Source: Leifsonia sp. PS1209 (lineage in GTDB: Bacteria; Actinomycetota; Actinomycetes; Actinomycetales; Microbacteriaceae). From it: 64,000 nt of DNA. The translations under genes and the position numbers were made by a program. Below are positions 1 through 8,971 of this stretch, piece by piece (within the stretch, counting starts at the first letter, position 1; each line of letters opens with the position of its first letter). The stretch covers positions 992,001 to 1,056,000 of the forward strand of contig NZ_CP051154.1 of the NCBI RefSeq assembly GCF_012317045.1, read 5' to 3'. The notes beneath the pieces were generated by a model. The model saw only the letters and a list, made by a program, of their open reading frames with translations, made no database searches and was not told the origin of the DNA.

Positions 1-1
1 C

Positions 2-1063
2 GTCCGCGACCGCGAGACCGGCGAGGAGTTCAGCATCGTCGCCGACGTGGTCGTGAACGCGTCCGGTCCGTGGACCGACCTCACCAACGCAGCGCTCGGC
101 CGCAGCACGGAGTTCATGGGAGGCACGAAGGGCTCGCACATCGTCCTCGACAACCAGGAGCTGCTCGAGGCGTGCAAGGGCCGCGAGATGTTCTTCGAGA
201 ACAACGACGGCCGCATCGTGCTGATCTACCCGCTCAAGGGCCGCGTCATGGTCGGCACCACCGACCTCGAAGCGGACATGTCCGAGCGCGCCGTGTGCAC
301 CGAGGACGAGATCGACTACTTCATCGAGCTGGTCTCGCACGTTTTCCCAACGATCCCGGTGACCCGTTCGCAGATCGTCTACAGCTTCTCCGGCGTCCGC
401 CCGCTGCCGCACCACGACGACACCGCCCCCGGTTTCGTCTCGCGTGACTACCGCATCGTCCCCGGCACCATCGACGGCCTCGGCTCGACCGCGGTCCTCA
501 GCCTGGTGGGCGGCAAGTGGACGACGTTCCGAGCGCTGAGCGAGCACCTGGCCAACGAGACCCTGGATGCGCTCGGCGCGTCCCGCAGGGTGTCCACCGC
601 CGGTCTCGCCATCGGTGGAGGCGCCGGCTTCCCGTCGACGCCCGCGGCGGAGCGCGACTGGGTGGCCAGGTACGGCGCAGACGTGGGTGCCGAGCGCGCA
701 TCCCAGTTGCTTCACCGCTACGGCACCAAGGCGACGTACGTGATCGACGCCATCGCGGGCAGCGACGACGACACCCGCCTCGCCGGGGCGCCGGACTACT
801 CGCGCGCAGAGATCGACTACCTGGTGCGCACCGAGCACGTCGCGCACCTCTCCGACGTCTTCCTGCGCCGCACCAGCATCGCGTTCGTCGGCGGAATCAG
901 CGGCGGTCTCGTGCGCGAGGTGGGCGAAATCGTGGCGAACGCACTCGGATGGTCGCCAATTCGGCGGTCTGAGGAGGAAGATGCATTCATAGCGGAACTC
1001 GCCGACGCCCACCGGGTGCACCTCGAGTCGGAGGACGGCAGCGAAGCCGCGGCGCTCCGATGA
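2..1063 (+). CDS. glpD: Glycerol-3-phosphate dehydrogenase, C-terminal part (cut by window edge)
   Basis: FAD enzyme that oxidises sn-glycerol 3-phosphate to dihydroxyacetone phosphate at the membrane and feeds electrons to the quinone pool. The gene enters from the left edge: the frame is open from base 2, and 353 residues are visible of the roughly 500-580 usual for the family. GTTDLE, SFSGVRPL and GGKWTTFR are GlpD signatures, followed by the helical C-terminal DAO_C region. glpF and glpK follow on the same strand and make this the glycerol catabolic locus. A palindrome begins at the last base of the stop codon and glpF has its own promoter, so glpFK may be transcribed separately from glpD. 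Confidence 0.93.
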   Translation, partial: VRDRETGEEFSIVADVVVNASGPWTDLTNAALGRSTEFMGGTKGSHIVLDNQELLEACKGREMFFENNDGRIVLIYPLKGRVMVGTTDLEADMSERAVCTEDEIDYFIELVSHVFPTIPVTRSQIVYSFSGVRPLPHHDDTAPGFVSRDYRIVPGTIDGLGSTAVLSLVGGKWTTFRALSEHLANETLDALGASRRVSTAGLAIGGGAGFPSTPAAERDWVARYGADVGAERASQLLHRYGTKATYVIDAIAGSDDDTRLAGAPDYSRAEIDYLVRTEHVAHLSDVFLRRTSIAFVGGISGGLVREVGEIVANALGWSPIRRSEEEDAFIAELADAHRVHLESEDGSEAAALR

Positions 1064-1078
1064 TGCACGAACGTGCAT
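1063..1078. promoter_or_regulatory. Perfect inverted repeat ATGCACG-AA-CGTGCAT after glpD
   Basis: Seven-base arms around AA, starting in the glpD stop codon and lying just upstream of the glpF promoter hexamers. There is no U tract. It could be an operator for a glycerol regulator or a weak transcript end. The role is inferred from position only. Confidence 0.45.
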
Positions 1079-1088
1079 AGCACGGTTC

Positions 1089-1117
1089 TTGTCACGGTGG
1101 GCTGGCGCTAATAGCGT
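1089..1117 (+). promoter_or_regulatory. Promoter of glpFK with palindrome over the -10
   Basis: TTGTCA (1089-1094) and TAGCGT (1112-1117) are separated by 17 bp. The palindrome CGCTA-A-TAGCG (1106-1116) covers the -10 box, a good position for a repressor. Transcription would start near 1124, leaving a leader of about 70 nt before the GTG of glpF. Confidence 0.6.
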
Positions 1118-1194
1118 TCAATTGCCCACCCTGACGAGAACCACACCACATCGCACAACAGGGTGCGGGTCAACTGAACAACTGGAAGGTCAAC

Positions 1195-1971
1195 GTGGAC
1201 AATATCGGTGTAGATTTCCTGTCGGAGTTGGTGGGCACGGCGATGCTCGTCCTCCTCGGTACCGGCGTCGTGGCGAACGTCGCACTCATCAAGAACAAGG
1301 GCTTCAACGGCGGGTTCCTGATGGTGAACATCGGCTGGGGCCTCGCGGTCTTCGCTGGTGTGATCGTTTCCTACAACTCCGGCGCCCATCTGAACCCCGC
1401 TGTGACGCTCGGACTTGTCGCCAACGGCGCCAAGGCCTTCGGCTCCGCCGCCGCGCACACGCTGGTTCCGGTGAACTTCGGTGTCGTGGCCTTGTACATC
1501 CTGGCTCAGCTGATCGGTGCCATCATCGGCGCCGTCCTGACCTGGCTGGCGTACAAGAAGCACTTCGACGAGGAGCCTGAGCCCGCCAACAAGCTCGGCG
1601 TCTTCTCGACCGGCCCGGCGATCCGCAGCTACGCGTGGAACCTCGTGACGGAGATCATCGGCACCTTCGTGCTGGTGTTCGTGGTGATCGCGTTCGGTCA
1701 CCAGCCCGGCCAGGCCGCCGGTCTCGCCGCCCTCGGTGCTCTGCCCGTCGCCCTCCTGGTGATCGGCATCGGCGCCAGCCTCGGTGGCCCGACCGGATAC
1801 GCCATCAACCCTGCCCGTGACCTCGGTCCGCGCATCGCGCACGCGATCCTGCCGATCAAGGGCAAGGGCTCGAGCGACTGGTCGTACTCCTGGGTTCCCG
1901 TCGTCGGCCCGATCATCGGCGGTCTCCTCGCCGGCTGGCTCGGCATCATCCTGCTCCCCATCCTCAAGTAA
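1195..1971 (+). CDS. glpF: Glycerol uptake facilitator (aquaglyceroporin, MIP family)
   Basis: Inner-membrane channel for passive glycerol entry. The 258-residue protein has the two NPA boxes of the MIP fold, HLNPAV (NPA at 67-69) and INPARDLGPR (205-207). The Asp after the second NPAR is the residue that separates glycerol facilitators from water-selective aquaporins. Six hydrophobic segments and two half-helices are evident. The GTG start is chosen because GGAAGG sits a few bases upstream. glpK follows 69 bp downstream, separated by a strong hairpin. Confidence 0.93.
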   Translation: MDNIGVDFLSELVGTAMLVLLGTGVVANVALIKNKGFNGGFLMVNIGWGLAVFAGVIVSYNSGAHLNPAVTLGLVANGAKAFGSAAAHTLVPVNFGVVALYILAQLIGAIIGAVLTWLAYKKHFDEEPEPANKLGVFSTGPAIRSYAWNLVTEIIGTFVLVFVVIAFGHQPGQAAGLAALGALPVALLVIGIGASLGGPTGYAINPARDLGPRIAHAILPIKGKGSSDWSYSWVPVVGPIIGGLLAGWLGIILLPILK

Positions 1972-1975
1972 TACC

Positions 1976-2007
1976 CGCGGGCCGATCCGGAAACGGATCG
2001 GCCCGCG
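1976..2007 (+). terminator. Hairpin between glpF and glpK
   Basis: A perfect 14-bp G/C-rich stem (1976-1989 with 1994-2007) closed by a GAAA tetraloop, without a U tract. It lies inside the glpF-glpK gap, 33 bp before the glpK start. It may attenuate glpK transcription or protect the 3' end of a glpF message; which of these is not decided by sequence. Confidence 0.6.
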
Positions 2008-2040
2008 TCAGTCCCACCCCCCAAAACAAAGGAGTTACCT

Positions 2041-3561
2041 ATGGCCGAGTACGTTGTCGCCATCGATCAGGGCACGACCAGTACCCGTGCGATCATCTTC
2101 GACAAGTCCGGGTCGATCGTCTCGACCGGTCAGCTGGAGCACGAGCAGATCTTCCCGAAGGCCGGCTGGGTCGAGCACAACCCCGTCGAGATCTGGAACA
2201 ACACCCGCGAGGTGATCGGCCAGGCTCTGTCGAAGGCGGACCTCACCCGTCACGACATCGCTGCTGTCGGCATCACCAACCAGCGCGAGACCGCGGTGGT
2301 CTGGGACAAGAACACCGGCGAGCCCGTCTACAACGCCATCGTCTGGCAGGACACCCGCACGCAGCCGATCGTGGACCGCCTGGCGGCCGACGGCGGCGTC
2401 GAGCGCTTCAAGCCGATCGTCGGCCTTCCGCTGGCGACCTACTTCTCCGGCACCAAGATCGTCTGGATCCTGGAGAACGTCGAAGGCGCACGCGAGCGCG
2501 CGGAGGCCGGGGACCTGCTCTTCGGCACCACGGACTCGTGGGTGCTCTGGAACCTGACCGGCGGCCCGGACGGCGGTGTGCACGCCACCGACGTGACGAA
2601 CGCCTCCCGCACCCTGTTCATGGACCTCGAGACGCTCAGCTGGCGCGACGACATCCTCGAGGTGTTCGGCGTCCCGAAGTCGATGCTCCCGGAGATTAAG
2701 AGCTCGTCCGAGGTCTACGGCCAGGTCGAGCCGTCCAGCCTGCTCCGCGAGGTGCCGGTCGCCGGCATCCTCGGCGACCAGCAGGCGGCCACGTTCGGCC
2801 AGGCCGCGTTCGACACCGGCGAGTCCAAGAACACCTACGGCACGGGCAACTTCCTCATCTTCAACACGGGTGAGGAGATCGTCCACTCGAAGAACGGTCT
2901 GCTGACGACGCTGGGCTACAAGCTCGGCGACGCGAAGCCGCACTACGCCCTCGAGGGTTCCATCGCCGTCACCGGTTCGCTGGTGCAGTGGCTGCGCGAC
3001 AACCTGGGCATCATCTCGAGCGCCCCGGAGATCGAGGAGCTGGCGAAGACGGTCGAGGACAACGGCGGAGCGTACTTCGTTCCGGCGTTCTCCGGTCTGT
3101 TCGCGCCGTACTGGCGGTCGGATGCGCGTGGTGCGCTCGTCGGCCTCACCCGGTACGTCAACAAGGGACACATCGCCCGCGCCGCCCTGGAGGCCACGGC
3201 CTTCCAGACCCGCGAGGTGCTGGATGCGGTCAACGCGGACTCCGGCGTGGACCTCACCGAGCTCAAGGTGGACGGCGGCATGATCGCCAACAACACCCTG
3301 ATGCAGTTCCAGGCCGACATCCTCGGCGTCCCCGTCATCCGCCCGGTCGTCGCGGAGACGACCGCGCTGGGTGCCGCGTACGCCGCCGGTCTCGCGACGG
3401 GCTTCTGGGAGAACCTGGACGACCTGCGCAAGAACTGGCAGGAGGACAGCCGCTGGGAGCCGAAGATGGATGCGGACGAGCGCGACCGTCAGCTCCGCCT
3501 CTGGAAGAAGGCCGTCACGAAGACCTTCGACTGGGTCGACGAAGACGTGCAGAACGCCTAG
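2041..3561 (+). CDS. glpK: Glycerol kinase
   Basis: Phosphorylates glycerol with ATP to sn-glycerol 3-phosphate in the cytoplasm, trapping what GlpF admits and supplying GlpD. The 506-residue product matches the family length (E. coli about 502). It has the FGGY-kinase start [10 protein letters not shown], the WQDTR substrate loop, [10 protein letters not shown], the GTGNF phosphate-binding motif and the C-terminal DGGM adenosine motif. AAAGGAG at 2028-2034 is an ideal ribosome-binding site 6 nt before ATG. The bidirectional hairpin at 3578-3608 ends the unit. Confidence 0.96.
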   Translation: MAEYVVAIDQGTTSTRAIIFDKSGSIVSTGQLEHEQIFPKAGWVEHNPVEIWNNTREVIGQALSKADLTRHDIAAVGITNQRETAVVWDKNTGEPVYNAIVWQDTRTQPIVDRLAADGGVERFKPIVGLPLATYFSGTKIVWILENVEGARERAEAGDLLFGTTDSWVLWNLTGGPDGGVHATDVTNASRTLFMDLETLSWRDDILEVFGVPKSMLPEIKSSSEVYGQVEPSSLLREVPVAGILGDQQAATFGQAAFDTGESKNTYGTGNFLIFNTGEEIVHSKNGLLTTLGYKLGDAKPHYALEGSIAVTGSLVQWLRDNLGIISSAPEIEELAKTVEDNGGAYFVPAFSGLFAPYWRSDARGALVGLTRYVNKGHIARAALEATAFQTREVLDAVNADSGVDLTELKVDGGMIANNTLMQFQADILGVPVIRPVVAETTALGAAYAAGLATGFWENLDDLRKNWQEDSRWEPKMDADERDRQLRLWKKAVTKTFDWVDEDVQNA

Positions 3562-3577
3562 TCAGCACCACCACGAC

Positions 3578-3608
3578 GAACGCCGCCCGGCTCAGCCGGG
3601 CGGCGTTC
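3578..3608. terminator. Bidirectional terminator between glpK and the HAD gene
   Basis: A perfect 13-bp stem (3578-3590 with 3596-3608) and a 5-nt loop in the short gap between converging genes. It can end glpFK on the plus strand and the trpS-GNAT-HAD unit on the minus strand. Confidence 0.8.
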
Positions 3609-3629
3609 TCGCGTTCAGGGGCGTTCAGT

Positions 3630-4364
3630 TCAGGGGGCGAGCAGCGCCGGCAGCTCGGCGAGCGACCGGATGCGCAGCACACCGGCCGCCGTAGCATCCG
3701 CAGCGTCCTCCAGCGTCTGCGCATCGCCGGTGCGGTCGAGCCAGACCCCGGTGAGGCCGGCGCGGGCGGCGCCGATCGCGTCGGTGCGCAGGCGGTCGCC
3801 GATGTACGCGGCGTCGGACGGCACGACACCGAAGACCTCGCAGGCGTGCAGGAAGATGGCCGGGTCCGGTTTCACGACGCCGAGTTCCCCGGACGCGATC
3901 ACGTGCTCGACCCGCTGGTCGAGGGCCACGGTCGTCACCTTGCGCGTCTGGAACGCCAGGTCGCCGTTGGTGATGAGCCCGAACCGCACGCCGGGGATGC
4001 GCCCGGTCAGCGCATCCAGGCACGGGAGCGCGTCGTCGTGCAGCGCCCAGCTCTCCACGTAGTGCTCGAAGTACGTCGCGAACCACACGCTCGCCGCGGC
4101 GTCGTCGAGGGCGACGCCGTGGCGGGCGGCGAAGTCGCGGGCGCGCGCCTGACGCTGCCCCTCGAAGTCGAGCTGCCCGGCGAGGTAGGAGTGGTAGTGC
4201 GTCTCCTCCAGCTGGTGCCAGTACGCGACCGTCGTGGCCGCATCCAGGGCGCCGTACGGCTCTCCGAGCGCGGCGACGTGCCGCTGGATGCCGCGGGCGA
4301 CGGCAGCCCGGTGGGCGAACAGTGTGTCGTCCAGGTCGAACAGCACGACGGACGGAGCGGTCAC
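3630..4364 (-). CDS. HAD-superfamily hydrolase (probable phosphatase)
   Basis: Cytoplasmic Mg-dependent phosphatase of the haloacid dehalogenase superfamily; substrate unknown. All four motifs are present in the 244-residue product: FDLDDTLF near the N terminus (nucleophile Asp10, general acid Asp12), LITNGD (motif II Thr), VVKPDP (motif III Lys) and YIGDRLRTD (motif IV acidic pair). The cap lies between motifs I and II as in the YjjG/YfnB type. The GTG start is chosen because it overlaps the stop of the GNAT gene (GTGA), so the two are translationally coupled. A longer upstream frame is only a shadow of the GNAT gene. Confidence 0.85.
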   Translation of the reverse strand: MTAPSVVLFDLDDTLFAHRAAVARGIQRHVAALGEPYGALDAATTVAYWHQLEETHYHSYLAGQLDFEGQRQARARDFAARHGVALDDAAASVWFATYFEHYVESWALHDDALPCLDALTGRIPGVRFGLITNGDLAFQTRKVTTVALDQRVEHVIASGELGVVKPDPAIFLHACEVFGVVPSDAAYIGDRLRTDAIGAARAGLTGVWLDRTGDAQTLEDAADATAAGVLRIRSLAELPALLAP

Positions 4365-4984
4365 GAGCCGTCCGCGTGAACGTAGGTGGCGTCCGGCCAG
4401 TCGCCCGCCTGCTCGCGCGGGTCGTCCGGCAGCAGGGCGGCCTGCCAGTCGTCGAGCCTGGCGCCGCGCTGGATGCCTCCCGCACGTCGAGTGCCCTCGA
4501 ACCGGAACCCGGCGCGCCGGGCGACGGATGCGCTGGCGGCGTTGCCGACGAACGCCCGCCACACCAGCCGCGCGAGGCCGAGGCCGCCGGGGGCCGCCGC
4601 GAGCGCGTGATCGACCACGAGCGAGACGGCGGCGCTCATGAGGCCGCGCCCCCTGGCCTCCGGCGCCAGCCAGAAGCCGATCTCGCCCTCACCGTGGTGG
4701 ATGTCGTCCACCCCGATCATGCCCATCAGTGGGCCGTCCGCCGTTTCGCGGATCGCCCAGGTGCACGAGCTGCCCGCTGTCCACCCCCCAGGGACGATGT
4801 CGAGCACGAACGTCTCCGCGTCGCCCCGCGTGTACGGAGAGGGCACCGTCGTCCAGTGCGCGATCGCCGGGTCGGAGCACAGCTCGGCCACCCGGTCGAT
4901 GTCGGAGGCGCCGGGCACGGAGAGCACGACGCGTGAGCCCGTCAGGACGACGGGCTCACGCGAGTTCGTCTCTGCGCTCGTCAC
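4361..4984 (-). CDS. GNAT family N-acetyltransferase (RimJ/RimL-like)
   Basis: Transfers an acetyl group from acetyl-CoA to an amine, possibly a protein N terminus or small molecule; the substrate is unknown. The 207-residue product opens in RimJ style (VVLTGSRVVL...) and has the acetyl-CoA pyrophosphate loop EARGRGLM, flanked by GEIGFWL and a C-terminal ARAGF-like turn (ARRAGFRFEG). The start is GTG with GAGGGA overlapping the trpS stop codon, 9 nt downstream of trpS. It sits in the minus-strand run trpS-GNAT-HAD. Confidence 0.8.
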   Translation of the reverse strand: MTSAETNSREPVVLTGSRVVLSVPGASDIDRVAELCSDPAIAHWTTVPSPYTRGDAETFVLDIVPGGWTAGSSCTWAIRETADGPLMGMIGVDDIHHGEGEIGFWLAPEARGRGLMSAAVSLVVDHALAAAPGGLGLARLVWRAFVGNAASASVARRAGFRFEGTRRAGGIQRGARLDDWQAALLPDDPREQAGDWPDATYVHADGS

Positions 4985-4993
4985 GGGGATCCC

Positions 4994-6004
4994 TCAGCGT
5001 GCTCGGCGCAGGAAGCCGACGCGGTCGTAGACGGTCGCCAGGGTGGCCTCGGCGATCTCTTCCGCCCGCTCGGCGTTCCTGGCCAGGATGCGGTCGAGCT
5101 CTGCCGGGTCGGCGAGCAGGTCGAGAGCGCGCTCGCGGATCGGCGAGAACGTCTCGACGACCACCTCGGCCAGCCCCTTCTTGAAGTCTCCGTAGCCCTT
5201 GCCGTCGTACTCCACCTCGATGGACTCGATGCTCCGGCCGGAGAGCGAGGAGTAGATCGTCAGCAGGTTGGAGATGCCCGGCTTGCCGTCGCGGTCGAAG
5301 GACACGACGCCGTCGGTGTCCGTCACAGCGCGCATGATCTTCTTCTGCGTGACCTTCGGCTCGTCGAGCAGCCACACCACCCCGGCGTGCGACTCCGCGG
5401 ACTTCGACATCTTGGCCGTCGGGTTCTGCAGGTCGTAGATGCGGGCGCTCTCCTTGAGGATCATCGCCTGCGGCACGACGAACGTCTCCCCGAACCGGCT
5501 GTTGAAGCGCTCGGCCAGATCGCGGGTGAGCTCGACGTGCTGGCGCTGGTCGTCGCCGACCGGCACGACCTCTGCACCGTAGAGCAGGATGTCCGCGGCC
5601 ATCAGCACCGGGTAGGCGAACAGCCCGACCGAGGTGGCCTCCGCGCCCTGCTTGGCCGACTTGTCCTTGAACTGGGTCATCCGCGACGCCTCACCGAAGC
5701 CGGTGATCGTGTTGAGCACCCAGGCGAGCTCCGCGTGGGCGGGGACGTGCGACTGCACGTACAGGGTGGATGCGGACGGGTCGATGCCGGCCGCGATGTA
5801 CTGCGCGGCCGTCCTGCGGGTCTTCTCGCGCAGTTCCGCCGGCTCCTGCGACACCGTGATGGCGTGCATGTCGACGACGGAGAAGAAGGCGTCGTGTGTG
5901 GTCTGCAGTTCTTTCCACTGCAGCAGAGCGCCGATGTAGTTGCCGAGCTGCAGGGAGTCTGCAGACGGCTGCATGCCCGAATAGAGGCGGGGGAGTGTTG
6001 TCAT
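4994..6004 (-). CDS. trpS: Tryptophanyl-tRNA synthetase
   Basis: Class I aminoacyl-tRNA synthetase that charges tRNA(Trp). The 336-residue length is typical of bacterial TrpRS. It has the HIGH-equivalent LGNYIGAL at about residues 20-27 and an exact KMSKS loop (AKMSKSAES). VGDDQRQH is the Trp/ATP pocket signature. AAGGA lies about 8 nt before the ATG. It follows xthA by 34 bp on the minus strand and is followed closely by the GNAT and HAD genes. Confidence 0.96.
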   Translation of the reverse strand: MTTLPRLYSGMQPSADSLQLGNYIGALLQWKELQTTHDAFFSVVDMHAITVSQEPAELREKTRRTAAQYIAAGIDPSASTLYVQSHVPAHAELAWVLNTITGFGEASRMTQFKDKSAKQGAEATSVGLFAYPVLMAADILLYGAEVVPVGDDQRQHVELTRDLAERFNSRFGETFVVPQAMILKESARIYDLQNPTAKMSKSAESHAGVVWLLDEPKVTQKKIMRAVTDTDGVVSFDRDGKPGISNLLTIYSSLSGRSIESIEVEYDGKGYGDFKKGLAEVVVETFSPIRERALDLLADPAELDRILARNAERAEEIAEATLATVYDRVGFLRRAR

Positions 6005-6038
6005 GGTGTGTCCTTGAAAGCTCAGTATGGGAGGCGGG

Positions 6039-6875
6039 TCAGATGGCGTAGTCGACGACCACGGGAGTGTGGTCGGACCATCGCTCGTCGTACGCCTCTG
6101 CGCGGTCGACCGCGTAGTGCTTCACCGTGGCCGCCAGCGCCGGGGTCGCCAGCTGGTAGTCGATGCGCCAGCCAGTGTCGTTGTCGAACGCCTGCCCGCG
6201 CCACGACCACCAGGTGTACGGTCCGTCGACCTCTCCTGCCCACTTGCGCCCGACGTCGACCCAGCCGAGGCCGCCGCCCGCGTTGTAGGCGTCGTCGCCC
6301 TCCGCGCCGATGAAGCGGTCGAAGTACGCGCGCTCCTCGGGGAGGAAGCCGGCGCGCTTGACGTTGCCCTTCCAATTGCGGATGTCGAGCGTGCGGTGCC
6401 CGACGTTGAGGTCGCCGAGCACGACCGCGTACTCGCTGTGCTTCTGCAGCTCGGGGAGGCGGGCCTCCATCGCATCCAGGAATTTGTACTTCTCGACCTG
6501 CTTGGGGGAGTCCGCCTCACCGGAGTGGACGTAGGTGCTCACCACCGTGATGATCGTGCCGCCCACCTCGTAGTCCGCTTCGAGCCAGCGCCCAGCGCTG
6601 TCGAAGTCTTCTGCTCCGAGCTCCACCCGGTGGATGGATGCGCGGTGCCTGCTCGCGATCGCGACCCCGGCCCTGCCCTTGGCCGTCGCAGGGTCGTGCA
6701 GGATGTCCCACTCCTCGCCGAGCAGCGCCTGGATGTCTTCCGTGGAGGCGCGCACCTCCTGGATGGCGAGGATGTCGACGTCGCGCGTGTCGAGCCACGC
6801 TCCCATGCCCTTGCGGAAGGCGGCGCGGATGCCGTTGGTGTTGATCGTGGCGATACGCACGGGCTTCGAAGGCAT
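6039..6875 (-). CDS. xthA: Exodeoxyribonuclease III (AP endonuclease)
   Basis: Base-excision repair nuclease that cuts at abasic sites and trims 3' ends, Mg-dependent. The 278-residue product shows the EEP-fold motifs in order: [15 protein letters not shown] (metal-binding Glu), [13 protein letters not shown] (Asp/Asn), GWVDVGR and the terminal [10 protein letters not shown] (catalytic Asp-His). A TAGGCT box lies 6 nt before the ATG and its TAG is the stop codon of the upstream brkB-like gene, so xthA probably has its own leaderless promoter in addition to any read-through. Confidence 0.95.
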   Translation of the reverse strand: MPSKPVRIATINTNGIRAAFRKGMGAWLDTRDVDILAIQEVRASTEDIQALLGEEWDILHDPATAKGRAGVAIASRHRASIHRVELGAEDFDSAGRWLEADYEVGGTIITVVSTYVHSGEADSPKQVEKYKFLDAMEARLPELQKHSEYAVVLGDLNVGHRTLDIRNWKGNVKRAGFLPEERAYFDRFIGAEGDDAYNAGGGLGWVDVGRKWAGEVDGPYTWWSWRGQAFDNDTGWRIDYQLATPALAATVKHYAVDRAEAYDERWSDHTPVVVDYAI

Positions 6876-6881
6876 GGATCA

Positions 6882-6887
6882 AGCCTA
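6882..6887 (-). promoter_or_regulatory. -10 box of leaderless xthA
   Basis: TAGGCT on the minus strand, 6 nt before the xthA ATG. The first three bases are the TAG stop of the upstream gene. No ribosome-binding site is visible for xthA, which fits a leaderless message. Confidence 0.55.
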
Positions 6888-8123
6888 CCGGGGACGACCG
6901 ACGGTCCCCTCGTCGAGCACGTCGTTGAGCTCGTTCTGGGCGCGTTCGACCGCCCGCTGCGCTCGCAGCCGCCCGAGCCATTTCGCGGAGGCGAGCTCCC
7001 GCTTCGCCTGCTCCAGCTCCGCCTTGGCGACGACGACGCGCGCGCTGTGCTCCTCCGCCGCCTTCTCCGCCGCCGCCTGCTCGGGGGTGACCATGCGCGG
7101 GGAGAGGCCCCTGTCGAACATCCCGACGGCGATCCAGGATGCGGACAGCAGCATCACCCGCGAGACGAAGTTGAACCAGATCAGCAGACCGATGAACACG
7201 GCGAAGGTCGCCAGCAGCGGGTTCTTTGTGGCGCCGTTGAAGAACACCCCGGCGAGGGTGCTCAGGCCGGCCAGCGTCAGGCTGCCGAGCAGGGTGCCGA
7301 AGAAGAGGTTGCGCCACGGCACGGCCACCCGGGCGAGCACCCGGAACATCGCCCCGAGCGTGACGATGTTGAGCAGCACGGAGACGAACAGCCCGGAGAC
7401 CCTGGCCACGAAGTTGGTCCAGAACGTGTCGCTCAGTCCGACCAGGTCGAGCACGAAGGTAAGTGCCTCGGTGCTGACGATGGTGAGCACCGCCGAGATC
7501 AGCAGCACGACGCCGAACATCAGCGCGAGGCCGAGGTCGCGGATCTTCTGCAGCACATAGTTGGTGGTGTCACGGGAGAGACCGAATACCGCGCGGACGG
7601 CCTGCCTGGTGTAGTACAGCCAGCCGATGGCGGTCCAGATCAGGCCGATGGCGGCGATGATGCCCGTCCAGCCGAACGAGGTCGCGCCCTCCAGCTGCGA
7701 CAGCTGGATGGCGCCGGGATGGCCGTTCACCGCGATGAGGCCGGGGATGGCGCGGTTGATCACGTCGGTCAGCGCTTTCAGAACATCCGGGTTGCTTGTC
7801 AGCCAGATGCCTGCCACCGAGAACGCCACCCAGATCGCGGCGAACACTGCGAACAGGGACTGGTAGCCCATCCCGGCGGCGCGCAGGTTGCCATCGCTGT
7901 ACGAGAAGTTCATGTAGACCCGGTACGGCCGCAGCGCCTTCACCCACTTGGCCCAGATGGTGACCCGCGCGACCGGCCGTTCGAGCCGCTCGCGGAGCGG
8001 TTCGGTCGCCTCGGTGATCCGGTCCTTCAGCGACTCGGACTCCGGCTCGATCGTGCCCTCCGCGCGCTGCAGTGCCCGGTCGGGACGCACAGGCGCGACG
8101 TCCCGCTTCGACTTCTTGGCCAC
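6885..8123 (-). CDS. YihY/virulence factor BrkB family membrane protein
   Basis: Integral membrane protein of unknown function; the family was once named as RNase BN, which is no longer accepted. The 412-residue protein has a basic N terminus, about six hydrophobic helices between residues 60 and 330, the family patterns RVYMNFSYSDGNLRAAG and WLYYTRQAVRAVFGL, and a highly charged helical tail (residues 345-410). A TAAGCT box 6 nt before the GTG start suggests a leaderless transcript. xthA follows after 9 nt. Confidence 0.85.
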   Translation of the reverse strand: MAKKSKRDVAPVRPDRALQRAEGTIEPESESLKDRITEATEPLRERLERPVARVTIWAKWVKALRPYRVYMNFSYSDGNLRAAGMGYQSLFAVFAAIWVAFSVAGIWLTSNPDVLKALTDVINRAIPGLIAVNGHPGAIQLSQLEGATSFGWTGIIAAIGLIWTAIGWLYYTRQAVRAVFGLSRDTTNYVLQKIRDLGLALMFGVVLLISAVLTIVSTEALTFVLDLVGLSDTFWTNFVARVSGLFVSVLLNIVTLGAMFRVLARVAVPWRNLFFGTLLGSLTLAGLSTLAGVFFNGATKNPLLATFAVFIGLLIWFNFVSRVMLLSASWIAVGMFDRGLSPRMVTPEQAAAEKAAEEHSARVVVAKAELEQAKRELASAKWLGRLRAQRAVERAQNELNDVLDEGTVGRPR

Positions 8124-8129
8124 GGTGTC

Positions 8130-8135
8130 AGCTTA
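8130..8135 (-). promoter_or_regulatory. -10 box of the leaderless YihY-family gene
   Basis: TAAGCT on the minus strand, 6 nt before the GTG start. It lies immediately after the sdh terminator hairpin. Confidence 0.5.
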
Positions 8136-8153
8136 TCGACCGCCAGATACCAA

Positions 8154-8189
8154 GAACTGCGCGATCTCCGGGTGGAAATCGCGCAGTTC
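8154..8189 (-). terminator. Terminator of the sdhCDAB operon
   Basis: A perfect 12-bp stem (8154-8165 with 8178-8189) around a 12-nt loop, extended by further pairing with one mismatch on the outer side. It lies 21 bp after the sdhB stop codon. Confidence 0.75.
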
Positions 8190-8209
8190 GTGGTGTTTCG
8201 TGCTGGTGC

Positions 8210-8971
8210 TTAGGGCTTGCCTCGCATGATGGCCTGCTTGACCTCGGCGATGGCCTGCGTCACCTGGATGCCACGCGGGCAGGCGTCGGTGCAGTTGAAG
8301 GTGGTGCGGCAGCGCCACACGCCTTCCTTGTCGTTGAGGATGTCGAGACGCACCTGCGCGTTGTCGTCGCGGGAGTCGAAGATGAAGCGGTGCGCGTTGA
8401 CGATCGCGGCGGGGCCGAAGTACTGGCCGTCGGTCCAGAACACCGGGCAGGACGAGGTGCACGCCGCGCACAGGATGCACTTGGTCGTGTCGTCGAAGCG
8501 CGCGCGGTCCGCGACGGACTGGATGCGCTCCTTGTCCTTCGGGGGAGTGCTGTTCGCGACGAGGAAGGGCTGCACCTCGCGGTAGGAGGCGAAGAACGGC
8601 TCCATGTCGACGATGAGGTCCTTCTCGAGCGGCAGGCCCTTGATCGCCTCGACGTAGATCGGCTTCGAGATGTCGAGGTCTTTGATCAGCGTCTTGCAGG
8701 CGAGGCGGTTGCGGCCGTTGATGCGCATGGCGTCCGACCCGCAGATGCCGTGCGCGCAGGAGCGGCGGAAGGTCAGCGACCCGTCCTGCTCCCACTTGAT
8801 CTTGTGCAGCGCGTCCAGGATGCGGTCGGTCGGGAACATCTCGACGTCGAAGTCCTGCCAGCGCGGCTCCGTGTCCACATCCGGGTCGAAACGCCGGATG
8901 ATCAGGGTCACGGTGAACGACTGGATCGGCGCCTCAGGTGCGGGCGGAGTCTCGAGCACGGCGTTCGACAT
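8210..8971 (-). CDS. sdhB: Succinate dehydrogenase iron-sulfur subunit
   Basis: Electron-transfer subunit of complex II, carrying electrons from the SdhA flavin to quinone. The 253-residue product has the three cluster motifs in order: the [2Fe-2S] ligands in RRSCAHGICGSDAM plus a later Cys (RNRLAC), the [4Fe-4S] motif CILCAACTSSCP, and the [3Fe-4S]/[4Fe-4S] C-terminal set CRTTFNCTDACP. The start codon overlaps the sdhA stop by one base (TGATG). It is the last gene of the operon, before a strong hairpin. Confidence 0.97.
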   Translation of the reverse strand: MSNAVLETPPAPEAPIQSFTVTLIIRRFDPDVDTEPRWQDFDVEMFPTDRILDALHKIKWEQDGSLTFRRSCAHGICGSDAMRINGRNRLACKTLIKDLDISKPIYVEAIKGLPLEKDLIVDMEPFFASYREVQPFLVANSTPPKDKERIQSVADRARFDDTTKCILCAACTSSCPVFWTDGQYFGPAAIVNAHRFIFDSRDDNAQVRLDILNDKEGVWRCRTTFNCTDACPRGIQVTQAIAEVKQAIMRGKP

